Origin: Odobenus rosmarus divergens | Taxonomy: Eukaryota > Chordata > Mammalia > Carnivora > Odobenidae | Assembly (NCBI RefSeq): GCF_000321225.1 | Contig: NW_004451405.1 | Location: 100,317 to 164,316 of the forward strand | Direction: 5' to 3' | DNA: 64,000 bases | In this document: positions 10,001 to 23,686 of the stretch, piece by piece | How the letters are laid out: the number at the start of each line of letters is the position of its first letter | Position numbering within the stretch: the first letter of the stretch is position 1 | Notes under the pieces: generated by a model | Database searches by the model: none | What the model saw: only the letters and a program-made list of their open reading frames with translations | What the model was told of the DNA's origin: nothing | Position numbers and translations under genes: made by a program

Positions 10001-11404
10001 CTCCGCGCCCAGGGCCCGGGACTCTGGGGGCGGATTTCGTGTGTCTGGGACCCCCCGAGTGGCGTGTCCCTCCCTTTTTGTGGCCGAGGCTCCGGTGCCT
10101 CGCAGGTGAGAGCTTCTCGGCTTCGGCCCGGCCGGGGAGGGTAGTGTGTGTGCGGCACGCGCACAGCAGCCAGGCCGGGAGAGCCGCGGGTCGGGGCCGC
10201 GCCGCTGTTCCCGGGGCCCGGCAGGAAGCGCGCCGGCCTGCAGCGCGGCCTAACAGCCTCGGCGCCCGCCCGCCAGCGCGCCAGCCTCCCGCCAGCCTCC
10301 CGGGACGCCTCCCGGGACGCCGGGCCCGCGGGGGCCCAGGGCGCTGCCTCAGGCCTGGGCAGGTGAGGGTCGGAGGCGGAACGCGCCGATTGCAGTCGCC
10401 TCGGCCGCCTCCGCGTCTGCTGAGGAGAGGCGAAGGCAGCTTTTGGCGTTCGAACTGCAAGCTCTTCCCCTAGCCGGCGCTGGGACCCGAGGGAAAGTGA
10501 ATCAAAGCAGTAAAATCTCGGGAATACGCGGTGTTGAGATCCCTTCCCTTCATCTTTCTCTGAAGGCTGGGTGGAGAGACTAAGTACACGTTTTCAGTTT
10601 TCGTTGCAAATATTTTCTCTTGGATAATATGTATGCAGTTTTTAAGATAACATTTTTCTTGAGAGGCGGGGGAAGAAATGGAGCCTGGCTTCCCTGTCCT
10701 GTGGTGTTGGTGGGATTGGATCGATTTTGTGCGTTTGAAATTGTTTTATCCTGCCTCCTAGGGGGAAAGGCGTGTACGCGCCGAGCTGAGGAGGTCGGTG
10801 AGGAAGAGGAAGTTACTGTAGCTGTCATCGTCCTTAACTCGGCCTATTTAGCTGTTTAGATGGATTGTGTTCAGGGAGTTTGGCTGAGGCGTTTGTACAC
10901 GTTGGAAGCACAGTACTACATTTTACTACCGTATTGCCTCTACTTATCTTAATTGTCAATCGGGATAGTCACGTACAAACAAGTTTTCACTCAGAATCTC
11001 CAGAACCTAGATCAAGTAGCCTTTATTGTCTACCCAGTGTGTGCTCCTGGGAAGCTATTTTCAGGGTAGTCTAAGCAAAACGGAACTATAAAGATAAAGC
11101 TGCCAATAGGTGTACAGTGCATTGTAGACCCAAATATAAATGGTATTTGGATAATTATTTGCTCATCTACTGTACTCCACCCTCTTTCCGTTTGCATTTA
11201 GTAAGCTCATCTAGCTAAAACCCTATGGATAAAGTCATGATACAGATTGGATCTTTGCAGACCATGCTCTGTATAAAGGCCAGATAGCTCTGTTTCTAAA
11301 CTGGTCTCACAAAGAAATGTTCCAGGCTGTTCACTGGGAACAAGAGTGGAGGGAAGAATAGGAGTGGAGAGCTGTTTTCTATGACCACTGCTGGAAAAAC
11401 AACG

Positions 11405-11615
11405 TATGTAGTTTAGTGGAAAAAAGGACTTGTTTTACAGACCTCAGAACTCTGGCTGTGCCATTTTTCTTAGCTGTTTGACCTTAGCAAGTTACCTAAT
11501 GTCTATAAACCTCAATTTTGTCATTTGTAACAAGCAGATAATACATTTATAGTAAGATTGTCCTGGAGGTAGAATGTTTGGCACATAGTAGTTGCTTAGT
11601 TAAATATTCCTCCTC
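11405..11615 (+). repeat. MIR element
   Basis: CTCTGGCTGTGCCATTTTTC, GCTGTTTGACCTTAGCAAGT, CCTCAATTTTGTCATTTGTA and TTTGGCACATAGTAGTTGCT follow the MIR consensus end to end. Confidence 0.8.
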
Positions 11616-12989
11616 CTGCAGCCCTGATTGTGGGCACTGAAAAACATGTATAGAAGTACAAATACCCATTTGATAATTGAGAGCAATATTATGTAACTGT
11701 AGGTTAAAAATCAAGACAATAGAACATTTCAGAGTCCTTTGATAATACATAAGGTATATATAAACAATTTTAAGTTGTATTTTGTGTCTTTCCTAGAAAT
11801 GAGACTGTCATTAAAGTGGCCTAGTATATTAGTTTATAGACTATCTAGTCATACATTTTTACCCCCATATTTTTGAATAGGCATCTCTCAGTTTCCCTGC
11901 TCTTTATGAATTCTATGTAGCCCTGGAAAAAATTGTTCACACTGTTATGTAGCACATATATGTTCCAATACAATCAAGCATTAAAATGGATCAAGAAACT
12001 ATAGTTTACCTTTATAGATTCACAAAGAGTAGTGCCCAAAAAATTGCTGTGTAACTCTTTTAGTTCATGTTGACTAATTTGGTAAACAAAAACCTCTTGG
12101 AATATTTTCCTGAATGGTTTAAGGAAAAATCCTCAGCTTTCAATAGTTTTCCATTTTTATTCTGTGTGGAGTAGTAAATGTGCTGTTCAATTTTAATTGT
12201 ATTGTGGTGGGGAAAAAAATGATACGGAATTTAAAGGCAATGGAGAGGTTAAAGAAGGATTTTTTTCTTTTTTCGTGAAGGCAGGGTGAAGAGAATGTGG
12301 GAGGAGTTTCATTGGGTTAAGTTTGTACTATCTGTTTACTAATGCCAGGTTCCCGGTTAGGCCTTATTTTTATCAACAATGTTAAACTTTAAAAAAAAAC
12401 CTGTAAAGCACTAAAATTTTAACACTTTTGTGAAGCCCAGTAGGGAGAACTTTATTAGAATGCAAAATGTCATGGTTTTGTTAAAGTATGTGTCTTATGG
12501 GTATGTGTGCATTTACAGAGTTATCTGCCATATGGTTATATTTAAAGGAAGAATTCTTACCTTAATTATAGATGATAATAAAATAAAGAAATACACAGAA
12601 ATTATGGATAATTTTTAATACTTTAAGAACAGTAAAATAGGAATGAGTTTTGCCTTTAAGTATATATTAGATATTACAAATTAGACATTATGAATTACAA
12701 TGTTTTAAAACACTTCATAATTTTTTAATTTGGGAAACATTTCTTTGTAATTATGAAAATACACTGAACTAAAATAAAATATTAAGACGTGGACAGTAAA
12801 ATTTATGAACAGTGGAACTGCTCATTGCTATCATTGTTTAAAGTAATTATGTTACAACAAAATTAAGGTGGAAAATTGTTTAGATTTTAAAATTTAATGT
12901 TACTTAAAGGGCTTTTAAACAATCTTTCCAAAATATCACTTACAAATGTCTTTGGGGGGAATTAAAATACTTAAGACTTTGTGCATGTA

Positions 12990-13340
12990 TTACTTTGGAT
13001 AATGCTAATTAGGGTAATAAATACACCAGAATTTCAGTGGCTTAACACATGTAAGTTTGTATTTTGCTCACATGTAACAGTTCTGTGCAGGTGCTCCTGG
13101 TTAGCAGGCTTGTGGCTTTACTCCATGTGGTATTTGAGGGACCCACACTCCTTAACATCTATGGCTCTAGCATTCTTTAGGGCTTTGGAGCCTTGTGTGT
13201 TACTTACAGGCCATTTCTTAGGAACTCCCAGACTTAAAGTGACAAACATCTGCCCACATTGGACTGGTGAGAATTTGTCACAGAGCCTTATTTGAATGCA
13301 AGGGGGATGGGAATGTAGTCCCCAGATGGTGGACAGCTTG
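12990..13340. repeat. Old interspersed repeat, family not identified
   Basis: CAGTGGCTTAACACATGTAAG...TTTGCTCACATGTAACAG... GGATGGGAATGTAGTCC resembles an ancient mammalian element common in 3' to 5' reading. The 104-codon frame across it is incidental. Confidence 0.4.
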
Positions 13341-14127
13341 GGGCATTTCATGATGTTGTTTTAGATGGTAGCGTATATTTATGAAATTATGTCAAAAAGG
13401 TGAGTTATAATACTTGAAGGAGTTAAAGCCACAAGAGGAGGAAGAGCTCTCTCCTATGAGGAGTTTGAACAAGTGAAATCTAGCTATTTAAAGATACACA
13501 TTTTACAGAGAACATAACAATTGGATTTTATAACCTTTAGTAGGTCTCTCCTTTACTATCTAGTTATCAACCGTCATTGTGGTCTACTGGGTTTCGGCTG
13601 TTTGAGTTTTTCTCTTTGTACTTTGAAATCAATTGACTTTGAATTTCAGTTTCTGTGTTACAGTTCCATGGGAAACACAGTTTTGAATTTTCACTCTCTC
13701 TTTAGGATAAAATGTTATTATTACTTTATACTTTAAGGAAATATTTAGGTGGACCTTACTATGTTTTCTTGTTTGCTGTTGTTGTTTTTGTAATTCTAAA
13801 GTCATTTTAATATATGTGAGACTTCACTCAACAATAAAATCGTCAAATAAACAACAAAGGTTTAATTATTAACTTGTGCTCATGTTTCATGATGAAAATA
13901 CTACAACTTTCTTTAACTGCACTAACAGTGAGCCTCTAGTATATTAAATGAATTTTATCTCTCGGCAACTTAATTTTAATTAAATCATAACTTATTCTTC
14001 CATTACATAGGATTATTGTAATGTGAAACCTTAGCTCTATGTTCTCCACGTATTTTTATTCTGAACAGTTGGGTTAAGGATCTGAGGAATTTTATATATA
14101 TCTGTATTCCTCCAAAGGAAGTCTTTT

Positions 14128-14325
14128 TTTTTTTTTTTAAGATTTTTATTTATTTATTTGACAGAGAGACAGTGAGAGAGGGAACACAAGCAGAGGGAGT
14201 GGGAGAGGGAGAAGCAGGCCTCCTGCCAAGCAGCGCCATGCGATGCAGGGCTTGATCCCAGGACCCTGGGACCATGACCTGAGCTGAAGGCAGACACTTA
14301 AGGACTGAGCCACCCAGGCACCCCT
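14128..14325 (-). mobile_element. Can-SINE, full length
   Basis: TSD AAAGGAAGTCTTTT (14114-14127 and 14326-14339). Confidence 0.94.
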
Positions 14326-15199
14326 AAAGGAAGTCTTTTGAGTAGTCTTGTTAACTACTTCATGGTATATATTTTTAATATTTTGCATTTTGAAAATTAC
14401 AGCCCTTATTTGAGGGCCCATTCTTACCCCATTATTATACTTGGTTCTAAAGTACGAAAGAAGTAGAAGAAACCCTTGCAAAGCTTGTAGGTTATGAGGA
14501 AAGGAGATAAAACATATAATTTAGTTATTTCAAAACAATAAATGAACAAGCACAAGTCACTACAGTATAAGCTGTTTGGAGACATTCTGAGGGAGTAACA
14601 TGAAATGGGATGGTGGGTGGGTCAGGGACTACTTAAAAAATTGGGAGGGTTTTTTTGGTAACAGTTTTTTTGAGATAGAATTCACTTACCATAGAAGTAG
14701 CCCATTTAAAATATGTAACTCAGTGGTGTTTGGTGTATTCACAGTTGTGCAGCCAGCATCATAATTTTAGAACATTTATATCACCCGAGATATAAATCCT
14801 ATATCCTTTAAGAGTACCCACCATACTCCCATACCCTTAACTTCTAGGAAGTCACTCATCTGCTTTCTGATTATATTTGCCTATTCTGAACATTTCATAC
14901 AAATGGAATCTTAATGTAATATGTGGTCTTTCATTACAGGCTTGTTTCACTTACCCCGTTTTCAAGGTTTCATCCATATTGTACTTCATTCTTTTTATGG
15001 CTGCATAATATGCTATTGTATGCATATATACTACATTTTGTTTATCAGCTAATGGACATTTGGGTTATTTCTACTTTTTGGCTGTTATAAATAATTCAGT
15101 TATGAACATTCATATACAAGTTTTTGCGTACATAGTTTCAGTTCTCTTGGGTATATGTCTAGGAGTAAAAGTGCTGGATTGTACGCCTCTGTGTTTATT

Positions 15200-15328
15200 T
15201 TCTCTTTCTTTATATTTTAAAGATTTTACTTTTTAAGTAGACTCTGTACCCAGTGTGGGGCTCGAACTCAAAACCTTGAGATCATGAGTCGCATGCTCTA
15301 CTGACCAAGCCAGCCAGGTGTGCCCCAT
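15200..15328 (-). mobile_element. Can-SINE, short old form, inside L1
   Basis: AAGTAGACTCTGTACCCAGTG... GACCAAGCCAGCCAGGTG, with imperfect TSD GCCTCTGTGTTTA/GCCTCTGTATTTA. Confidence 0.85.
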
Positions 15329-15770
15329 GGTGCCTCTGTATTTAAACTTTTGAGGAACTTCTGTTTTCCAAAGCACCCTCACCATTGCACATCCCTACCA
15401 CCAGTGTATGAGGGCTCCAGTTTCTCCACATCCTTGCCAACATTTGTTACTATCTTTTTGATTATAGCTGATCATAGCTCTCCTACTGAGTGTTAGTTAT
15501 TTCATTGCAGTTTTGATTTGCATTTCCTTAAAGATGCTGAGTGTCTTTTCATTTGTTTATTGGCCATTTGTATATATATTTTTTGAGAGGTATGTATTCA
15601 AATCCTTTGCCCATTTTTAAGTTGTTATTTATCTTTTGATAACTCAGTTGTAAGAGTCTTTTGTATATTATAGATACAAATATTTCCCCCAAACTTGGTG
15701 AGTTATCCTCTCACTGCCATGGTGATGTCTTTTAAAGAATAAAAGTTTTAAATTTTGATGAAAGTTTAAT

Positions 15771-15974
15771 TTTTTTTTAAAGATTTTATTTATTTATTTG
15801 ACAGAGAGAGACACAGCGAGAGAGGGAACACAAGCAGGGGGGAGTGGGAGAGGGAGAGGGAGAAGCAAGCTTCCCAGGGAGCAGGGAGCCCGATGTGGGG
15901 CTTGATCCCAGGACCCTGGGATCACGACCTGAGCCAAAGGCAGACGCTTAACGACTGAGTCACCCAGGCGCCCC
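15771..15974 (-). mobile_element. Can-SINE, full length, inside L1
   Basis: TSD GAAAGTTTAATTTTTT (15760 onward and 15975 onward). A low-divergence copy. Confidence 0.94.
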
Positions 15975-18734
15975 GAAAGTTTAATTTTTTGTGCTTTTGG
16001 TGTCATATCTAAGAAAATTGTTCACTAATCTAAGGTCATGGAGGTTTATGCTTCTGTTTTGTGCTAAGAGTTTTTTAGTTTAGCACTTATATTTAGATTT
16101 ATGATCCATTTTGAGTTAATATCTGCATATGCCTCGATGTAGGGAGTCTAACATTATATTTTTTGCATGTAGATACCTAGTTGTCCCAGTACCATTTGTG
16201 GAAAAGACTGTTCTTTGCCCATTTAATTGTTTTGTCATGCCTCTGGAAAATCAGTTAACTATAAACATGAAGGTTTATTTCTGGAATTAGTTTAATTCCA
16301 TTGATTTGTTTGATTTTCATTATACCAAGTACTGTCTTGACCACTATAGCTTTATTATTGAGAAGGGGAAGTCCTCCAAGTTTGTTCTTTTTCAAGATTG
16401 TTTTGGCTATTTGGGGTATTTCCTGTTTCCATATGAATTTCAGGATCACCTTGTCAATTTCTACAATGAAGCCAGCTGGAATTTTGATAGGAATTGTGTT
16501 AAATCTGTAGATAATTTGGGGAGCATTGCCATCTTAACAATACTAAGTCTTTTCCATTTATTTAGATTTTCTTTGATTTTTTCCCCAACAATATTTTTCA
16601 GTTTTCAGAGTCTAAGTTACTGCATTTATTCCTAAATATTTTATTCTTTTAGATGCTATTATAAATGGAATTATTTTCTTAATTTTTGGGGGTTCATTGC
16701 AAGTGTATAAAAATACAATTGATTTTTGTCTCTTGATCTTGTGTCTTGCAACCTTGCTGAATTTGTTTATCAGGTCTAATACTATTTTAGTTCATTACAT
16801 GGCATTTTCTGTATAACAAGGGTCATGTCATCAGTGAAGATAGTTTTTACTTCTTTTCCAATCTGGATGCGTTTTATTTCATTTTCTTGTCTAATTGTCT
16901 TGGCTGAAACCTCCAGTACATTGTTGAAAAGAAGTGTCAAGAACAGATAATCTTGTCTTGTTCCTGATCTTGGGGGAAAGCATTCATCTTCCACTATTAA
17001 GTATGTTGTTAGCTGTGGGGTTTTCATAGATGCTCTTTGTTAGGTTGAGGAAGTTCTATTTCTAGTTTGTTGAGTGTTTCTCTCATGAAGGGGTTCTGGG
17101 GTGTTAGGGTTGAGTTTTGAGGGTAGTATGAAATATGGATTACAAAAGTGAAGATACTGTGTCCAGTATTGAGAGGCAGGTAGTAATGCTTAACTTGTTT
17201 GAGAGAGAGGAGCTAGCTTTCACCACCCTCTTTTCCCTCTCCCTTATTTCCTCCCCTCTGTACTCCTTTAATGTTCTCTAATTGCCTTCCCATTGATCCA
17301 TATACACATTTGGAGGGGATTAATCCTTTACTGAAGATTTTCTGAATAATTCAGCTTTCTTGAGTAGTGGAGAATATTGTTTCTCTTCAAAAAACGTTTA
17401 ATAAAAACAATGTGAGGATTTTTTTTTTTTCTGATTACATTGATAGCTAGTTTGGAGGGGGACACAGTTAAGCAGAATACTAAACCATAAATGAAGAGCT
17501 AACCATAGGATAAAAAAGATGGGAACACATTTTTGTGATTATCGAGGTTATAGTTAATGAAGAATTCCATATTTATTTTGAACCTGGTTGTTAACTGACT
17601 TTTTCCCAAAATATTTCAGCATGAATGGTTTTGTTTTTGTAAGTTTTCTAAAAAACTTGATAGCTTTCTTAGGAAATTTTGTTCTGCAAAGTAGGGTTAT
17701 GTTTCATTTGATGTGGTGATTATTACCCTTTAATTTTTGGAACTTCAATTGTGTGTCCATGCAGCTACATTCTGATTAGATAAATATTTAAAAAAGACTT
17801 ATTTCTGTCCCATGTTATACATCACAGAAGTTAAATAACTTTGGATTAGCCAGAATCTTCCTGTTTACAAGTCAAAATTAGTAAGTGGTAATAGATTTTT
17901 TGTTCTGTATTCTCTTTTGTAGCAGGATACATTTCATTTTTTTCAAATCACATTAAAATCTCATTACAGAAAAAAACCTATTTTTAATTTTTTTGAAGAA
18001 ATAAGTAGTTCACTTTGCTCTGTGAGGGACTCATTCATACTGAATAGATGCCAGGTATTTTGGGGCTTTCATATTGTTTATTAACAGAAATTAGTGACAC
18101 TAATTGGTGACACAAAGTAGAAGTTAGAACATTTTATCTTCTTATATTCATCTGCACAGAGAACCTCTCTGTAATCTTACAGTTTAGAATCTTTTTCTCT
18201 TCCCACGTTACTTAGATTCCCTAAATGAGTAACATGGATCAGAGTTATATAATACCAGTTACAAATACTACTAAGAGAATAGAACTAAATATAGGCTATA
18301 CTAACTGTAATGTCTCTTTATACAAAGACTTTCTTGAGATCTTTATATATTCATTGCTGTCTGATCATGTTTAAATTTAAAACCAAAAAACGGGCAAGAG
18401 TATGTTCTGCTATAAGTTCATGTCAGTGCAATCTTCTGTAATTTATGAAATAATACATTGTGAATATACAGAATATGATCTTGAAACAGTACAAGAATTT
18501 TAATCACTTTAAAGTATATCTCACTTAATAAATACTAAGTTTCTGCTGGCTACCAGCTATTGTATTCAGGGTTCTGGGCAATAAAAAGTTTGGAATGTAA
18601 TCTTTTTTACTAGGAAATGCAACAGGTATTTATTGGACTGCTGAGAACTAAGGACTGTGAAAAGCCATCTCCTTCCCTTTAAATAGGAATCTGAACTAGT
18701 TTTCATGAAAATCCTGTGGAGTATGATTCTCATT

Positions 18735-18960
18735 CTGTAGGTGGTTAATAATGTGAGCCCTTGGATTCTTAACTTCCTAGCTCTTGGGGAAACTCCCTAC
18801 ACCACCATATTTCAGTTTCCTCATCTGTAATAGGGAGATGATAATAGTTCTTATCTTGCAAGGTTGTTGTGAGGATTAAATCAGGTATATCTATAAAGTA
18901 CTTAGAACAGTAGTATGTGGCACATCCATAATAAAAAACAAAACTTGGAACTGAATATAA
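18735..18960 (+). repeat. MIR element
   Basis: CAGTTTCCTCATCTGTAATA, AGGTTGTTGTGAGGATTAAA and GTACTTAGAACAGTAGTATG are the conserved MIR core and 3' words. Confidence 0.85.
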
Positions 18961-19624
18961 GTTAGTACTGTTTCTTATTATTAGGATCCGTACAAGTTAA
19001 TAACAAGTCTTAAATATTGGTGAAATCAGTATTTAGAATAGGATCTGTTTGACTCCAGAATACTTAAACTACCTATACATATAAGGGATTTAAGCCCTGA
19101 TAAATAGCAAGTGTAAGCAGATTATGCTAACTGACAAAGACCATTAAGTGCTATAACATAGAGTACATACCAGTTTGTAATCTACAAGGATAAAGAGGAG
19201 GTAGAAGTTGATCTCTCCTTTATGGTTAGGAGAAGGAAGGAAAGGAAAAGGTAGTGGAACACTGCAGCGTCCATTATTGCTCCTTTAACTTCTGTTCCTT
19301 TGTATATGTTGTCACCAGAGAAATCCTTGCAAAAATTCATTTGACACTGCTTAAGTTCTCTTCTTAAAATCCTTCAATAATAGTAATAGTTACTGTTTTT
19401 TGGTTGCATACTATGTGCTGAGGGCAGGAGTTGGTGTTTTATGTAAAGAGCCTTATATAGTAAATATTTTGGCTTTGTGTGGGTCACATTAAGATCTCTG
19501 TCCTATATTCTTTGTTTTTTGTTGTAGTTTTTATTATTATTTTTTTAACAGTCCTTTAAAAATGTAAAACCATTAACTGCTGGCAAGCCAAGCTGTAATT
19601 TGCTGACCTCTCTTAGGAGATTTA

Positions 19625-19790
19625 CATGAATTCTTGTTAGAATCCTGGCAAAATTGCTATTATTAATCCCTATTTTATAGTTGAGGATACTGAAGCTCAG
19701 AGAGGCAAATTTGATGAAACTCACATAACAAGGAAATGACAGCTCAAATTCAGATTTAGGTCATTGGAATTCCTAAACCTGTGTACTTTC
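19625..19790 (-). repeat. MIR element, antisense
   Basis: CCCTATTTTATAGTTGAGGA, ACTGAAGCTCAGAGAGGCAA and the following CTCACATAACAAGGAAATGAC correspond to the reverse complement of the MIR core. Confidence 0.7.
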
Positions 19791-19839
19791 CAGGATATCC
19801 TGCTGCTGCTTACTTTCTTTAGAAGGAAGTGGAGATTTC

Positions 19840-20332
19840 ATAGGATTATGTGTAAGACCCATCATGATCTTGTCCTTGTGTACTTCTCCAGTATTATTAT
19901 TCCACTCTCCTGAACATATTCCCTAGACTTGTCATACTGAGTAACTTATAGCTTGGTTTATGGTTTGTATGTGCCTGCAGTACTTAAACTTGATGACCTC
20001 ATTGACTTTTTTAATAATTCACCTTACCTTGTTCCTACTCTGAGAAATCTTGCCTGATGATACTTCCAGTCTTTGTTTCATGTTCTTTCTCTGTGCTTCC
20101 CTAGCATCTTGTGCATTCTTTTTTCATAACATTTACCATACTGTCTTGTATTTACCTGGTTTCTATTTCTACTTTTCCATTAAACTGTGAGTTTTTAAGG
20201 GCAGAGATACCTTACTTTGTAGCCCAAGTTGTTTGTAGGGGTTAAACCCCTACTGTGTATCAGTGTACTGAGTGTTTAGTATATATTAGGGGCTTAGTTA
20301 CTGTTTAATAAATGAATGAATAATCAAATGGC
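19840..20332 (+). repeat. L2 LINE 3' end
   Basis: GTGTAAGACCCATCATGATC, CCTTACCTTGTTCCTACTC, CCATTAAACTGTGAGTTTTT, GGGCAGAGATACC and TGTTTAATAAATGAATGAAT follow the typical L2 3' region. Confidence 0.7.
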
Positions 20333-20523
20333 ATTGCAAATGGTAGAAATGACATCAAGAAATATGTAGTAACAGAAAGGCAAGTCCAGGTTCAAGTTTG
20401 AGAGGGAAATTTGGTTAATTTCTGGTTAGCTTCCAGAGGTTCAGTGACAACAAGGAGGCTGATAAGGCAAATTGGAACGTGATTATTAGGGAGGGGTTTG
20501 AATGCCTAAAGAATTTTAGTGTT

Positions 20524-20710
20524 TTTTTTTTTTTTAAAGATTTTTATTTATTGAGAGAGATAATGATAGAGAGCATGAGAAGGGGGAGAGTCAGGGAGAA
20601 GCAGACTCCCCACTGAGCAGGGAGCCCAATGCGGGACTCGATCCCGGGACTCCAGGATCATGACCTGAGCCAAAGGCAGTCGTGTAAACAACTGAGCCAC
20701 CCAGGCGCCC
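20524..20710 (-). mobile_element. Can-SINE
   Basis: Full-length antisense copy; TSD AAGAATTTTAGT (20509-20520 and 20711-20722). Confidence 0.92.
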
Positions 20711-20968
20711 AAGAATTTTAGTTTTATCCTATGTTCAACTCTAGAGCAGCCAAGCGGTCTTTTACATCTATAAATTGAGGTTCTCTTATTAATGCCTGAA
20801 TTTTGTTATAATGTTGTTTTACATGATACTTCATAGGACATAGCAATATATTACTTTTGATTAATAGTAACTGCAAATAGGGTTCTAGAATCTCACAATT
20901 GCCAATATGACTGTTAAACACATTGGTAGCATTGAGTACTTTTGAGCAGGTTGGAATAATAATTATTA

Positions 20969-21157
20969 TTTTTAAAGATTTTATTCATTTGCGACACAGA
21001 TAGAGAGAGAGCATGAGCCGGGGGAGAGGCAGAGGGAGAGGGAGAAGCAGACTCCCTGATGAGCCAGGAGCCCAGTGTGGGGCTCGATCCCAGGACCCTG
21101 GGACCATGACCCGAGCCGAAGGCAGACGCCTAACCATCTGAGCCACCCAGGTGCCCC
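20969..21157 (-). mobile_element. Can-SINE
   Basis: TSD TGGAATAATAATTATTA (from 20952), one ATA unit shorter on the right (from 21158). Confidence 0.92.
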
Positions 21158-21318
21158 TGGAATAATTATTAAGAAGATTATCTGGTTGAGGGATGTAGAA
21201 TCAGTTGAGATCAGAATGGAAGGAGGGAGGCTCTTTTTTAGAGTTAAAATATGAAGTGATAAGTCAAGAAATCTGTGTCAGTTGGGATAGCTAGAGCTTT
21301 TAATAAAGTGACATTGGT

Positions 21319-21524
21319 GGGGCGCCTGGGTGGCTCAGTTGGTTAAGCGTCTGCCTTCGGCTCGGGTTGTGATCCCAGGGTTCTGGGATCGAGCCCCGCA
21401 TCGGGCTCCCTGATCAGTGGGAAGCCTGCTTCTCCCTCTCCCTCTTGTCTGCTGCTCTGCCTGCTTGTGCTCTTTCTCTCTCTGTCAAATAAATAAATAA
21501 ATAAAATCTTTAAAAAAAAATAAA
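21319..21524 (+). mobile_element. Can-SINE, full length
   Basis: Sense copy with four AAAT units and a mixed A-rich tail; perfect TSD AATAAAGTGACATTGGT (from 21302 and from 21525). Confidence 0.95.
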
Positions 21525-23313
21525 AATAAAGTGACATTGGTGATTAAATATGAAGGAAGAAGTCAGGGATGACTGAGAAATCAGGAGGGGGAGATAATTT
21601 GGGGAGGAAAATTATGAATTCTATGTTAGACAAATTGATTAAAATTGGAATGATTTTGGTTTTTCCCTAGATTTAGGCCCTAATTGCTTTATGCCTGAAT
21701 AATTAGAATATCCTCATGATCGGTGTTTCTTCCTGCCTCTAATGGATGACTGGTATATTTGGATATAGGTGGATGTTTGGTGCTATCGACCCTTTGGCAG
21801 ACTGGAGAAGGCTGGAGCCTTTTAAGAATAATGATTTTAAGTGAATGAAAGAAAATAAGGTTAAAAAGGAACCTGTTACATTAAAATACTGAAATGTATA
21901 GAAACAAATTTGTGATATATTAATAATGTGCCTCTTTATCAATACATTTAAATTACAAGATCTAGTAGTGAGTATAATAACTATCATAATTTTGAAGTTG
22001 TGGTACATACAGATGATATTTTGAGATATCTGTAACACCTATAATGTGATATGAAAATATAACTTGTGTTAATGACCAAAATCACAGTTACTGCTAATAT
22101 CATGGTAGGTGTTTTAGTTCTTACTGAAAGAGGTACTAAATTTTCATTAGACATTAGTGAAGGTGGTGATGTAATTTTTTTTCCCATGCAAATTTATAGA
22201 TTTCCTGAGGTTTATGGACCTCAGGTTAGTAATCTTGTATTATCTCCTGGTTTCCATCTATTTTGTATATTTTTGTCATAGTACTTTTTTTTTTTCACAT
22301 GGCAATATTTTTTCATGTCTGCTTTTGGAAGTACATGTTCCTTATATAAAAAAATACTTAAGGGCATAATTTCCTGGTCATCCTATCTCATAGAGATCAA
22401 GACTGTTAGTAGTATTGAACAATTGTGTGTTTCTGGGCAATATGTGTGTATATAACCACATAAACATATATAAATAGAATGATCCTATATACTATTTTTT
22501 ACATTTGTTTTCTGATTTAACAGCATATTGTCATTTTTTCCATCAGTAGATATGCCTCATGCTTTTAAAATATTGATAGCATTTTTTAAAAAGTGAGATC
22601 ACCACAATAAAAAATCACTGTTTTAACGTATACACTTTAGTGGTTTTAGTATTTCACTGTGTTGTGAACCATCACTATTAATTCTAGAACATTTCCATCA
22701 CCCTTAAAAGAAACCTTATCCTTTCTTCATCTGCTGGCAACCACAAGTCTCCTTTTCCTCTTACGGATTTACCTGTTCAGGCATTAAATATAAATGGAAT
22801 CATACAGTATGTGACTTCTTGTGTCTGGCTTCTTTCACTTAGTGCAATGTTTTTAAGATTATTTCATGTTGTAGCATGTAATAGTACTTCATTACTTATG
22901 GCTGAGTAATATGCCGTCATATGGGTATATCATATTTTGTTCATCTGTTCATCAGCTGATAGATATTTGGGTAGTTTCAACTTTTTGGCTATTATAAATA
23001 ATCCTGCTATGAGCATTCATGTACACATTTTTGTGTGGACATATGTTTTCAGTTCTCTTGGGTTATATACCTGAGAGTGTAATAACTGGATCATATGGCA
23101 GTTCTGTTTTAATTCTTTGAAAACTGACAGACTTTCTCACAGCAGAGGCAGCATTTTACATTTGCACACATTATTCTTTCTAATGCCTGAATTGTAATTC
23201 ATTTTATTGATGTCCTATAATTCAGTCCCTTACCGATTGGCAATTTATTTCCTTACCTTGGACAGTTATCAACAGTAATGCAGGGAAAAGATTCATACGT
23301 ACACTAAACACTT

Positions 23314-23478
23314 ATTTTTAAGAGACGGGGGCCTCAGAGGGAAAGGGAGAGAGAATCTTAAGCAGTCTCCACGTGGAGCAGGGAGCCCGATGTGGGCTTG
23401 ATCTCACGACCCTGAGATCATGACCTGAGCCCAAATCAAGAGTCAGATGCTCATCTGACTAAGCCACTAGGCTCCCCC
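23314..23478 (-). mobile_element. Can-SINE, diverged
   Basis: GTGGAGCAGGGAGCCCGATG and GACTAAGCCACTAGGCTCCC are recognisable; the TSD is unclear. Confidence 0.8.
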
Positions 23479-23686
23479 TTTCACACTTTTTTAAAGGATA
23501 AATTTCTAGAAGTGGACTTGCTGGATTAAAATGATTGCACATTTAAAATTTTTGATACATGTTGGGTTACCCTTTAGAAATGTAGAAAATTCTATTCACA
23601 TCAGCTGTGTAATGGGTGCCTATTTCCCCAAACTCTTATTCACATTATTAATCTTTGCCACTCTGATAATAAAGTCGTATGTTTTT

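Larger units (their letters stand above)
8650..10480. promoter_or_regulatory. CNOT6L: CpG-island promoter of CNOT6L
   Basis: Base composition changes abruptly from AT-rich to very GC- and CpG-rich at about 8650 and back at about 10480, the only such stretch in the window. No TATA box is evident. Visible candidate sites are an NRF1-like GCGCAGGCGC at 8679-8688, a GC box GGGGGCGGGGCC at 8712-8723, and stacked CACCC/C-tract elements at 8753-8777. Dispersed-start, TATA-less promoters of housekeeping genes look like this. It overlaps the leader and the start of intron 1. Individual factor sites are motif matches only. Confidence 0.85.
14650..17098 (-). mobile_element. L1 (old mammalian type), 3' UTR and ORF2 3' part, antisense
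   Basis: Reads right to left: remnants of the ORF2 reverse transcriptase region (the FADD catalytic site reads FTDD near 16.85 kb, a substituted residue), the ORF2 C-terminal region (KFIW... near 16.4 kb) and the L1 3' UTR (from 14650). Many stops and frameshifts; not functional. Carries SINE insertions at 15.2 and 15.77 kb. Confidence 0.88.

Noticed and set aside
9238..10460. Long open frames on both strands of the CpG island (up to about 300 codons on the minus strand)
   Set aside because: Low-complexity Arg/Pro/Thr-His runs caused by stop-poor GC-rich and (AC)n sequence; no recognisable domain and no supporting exon structure.
12981..13351. 104-codon frame on + and 77-codon frame on -
   Set aside because: Lies over an old interspersed repeat; no homology recognised and no splice context.
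16255..17027. Frames resembling reverse transcriptase and L1 ORF2 C-terminus (also near 30.7, 39.7, 41.0, 57.8 and 60.4 kb)
   Set aside because: Fragments of dead antisense L1 elements with stops, frameshifts and substituted catalytic residues.
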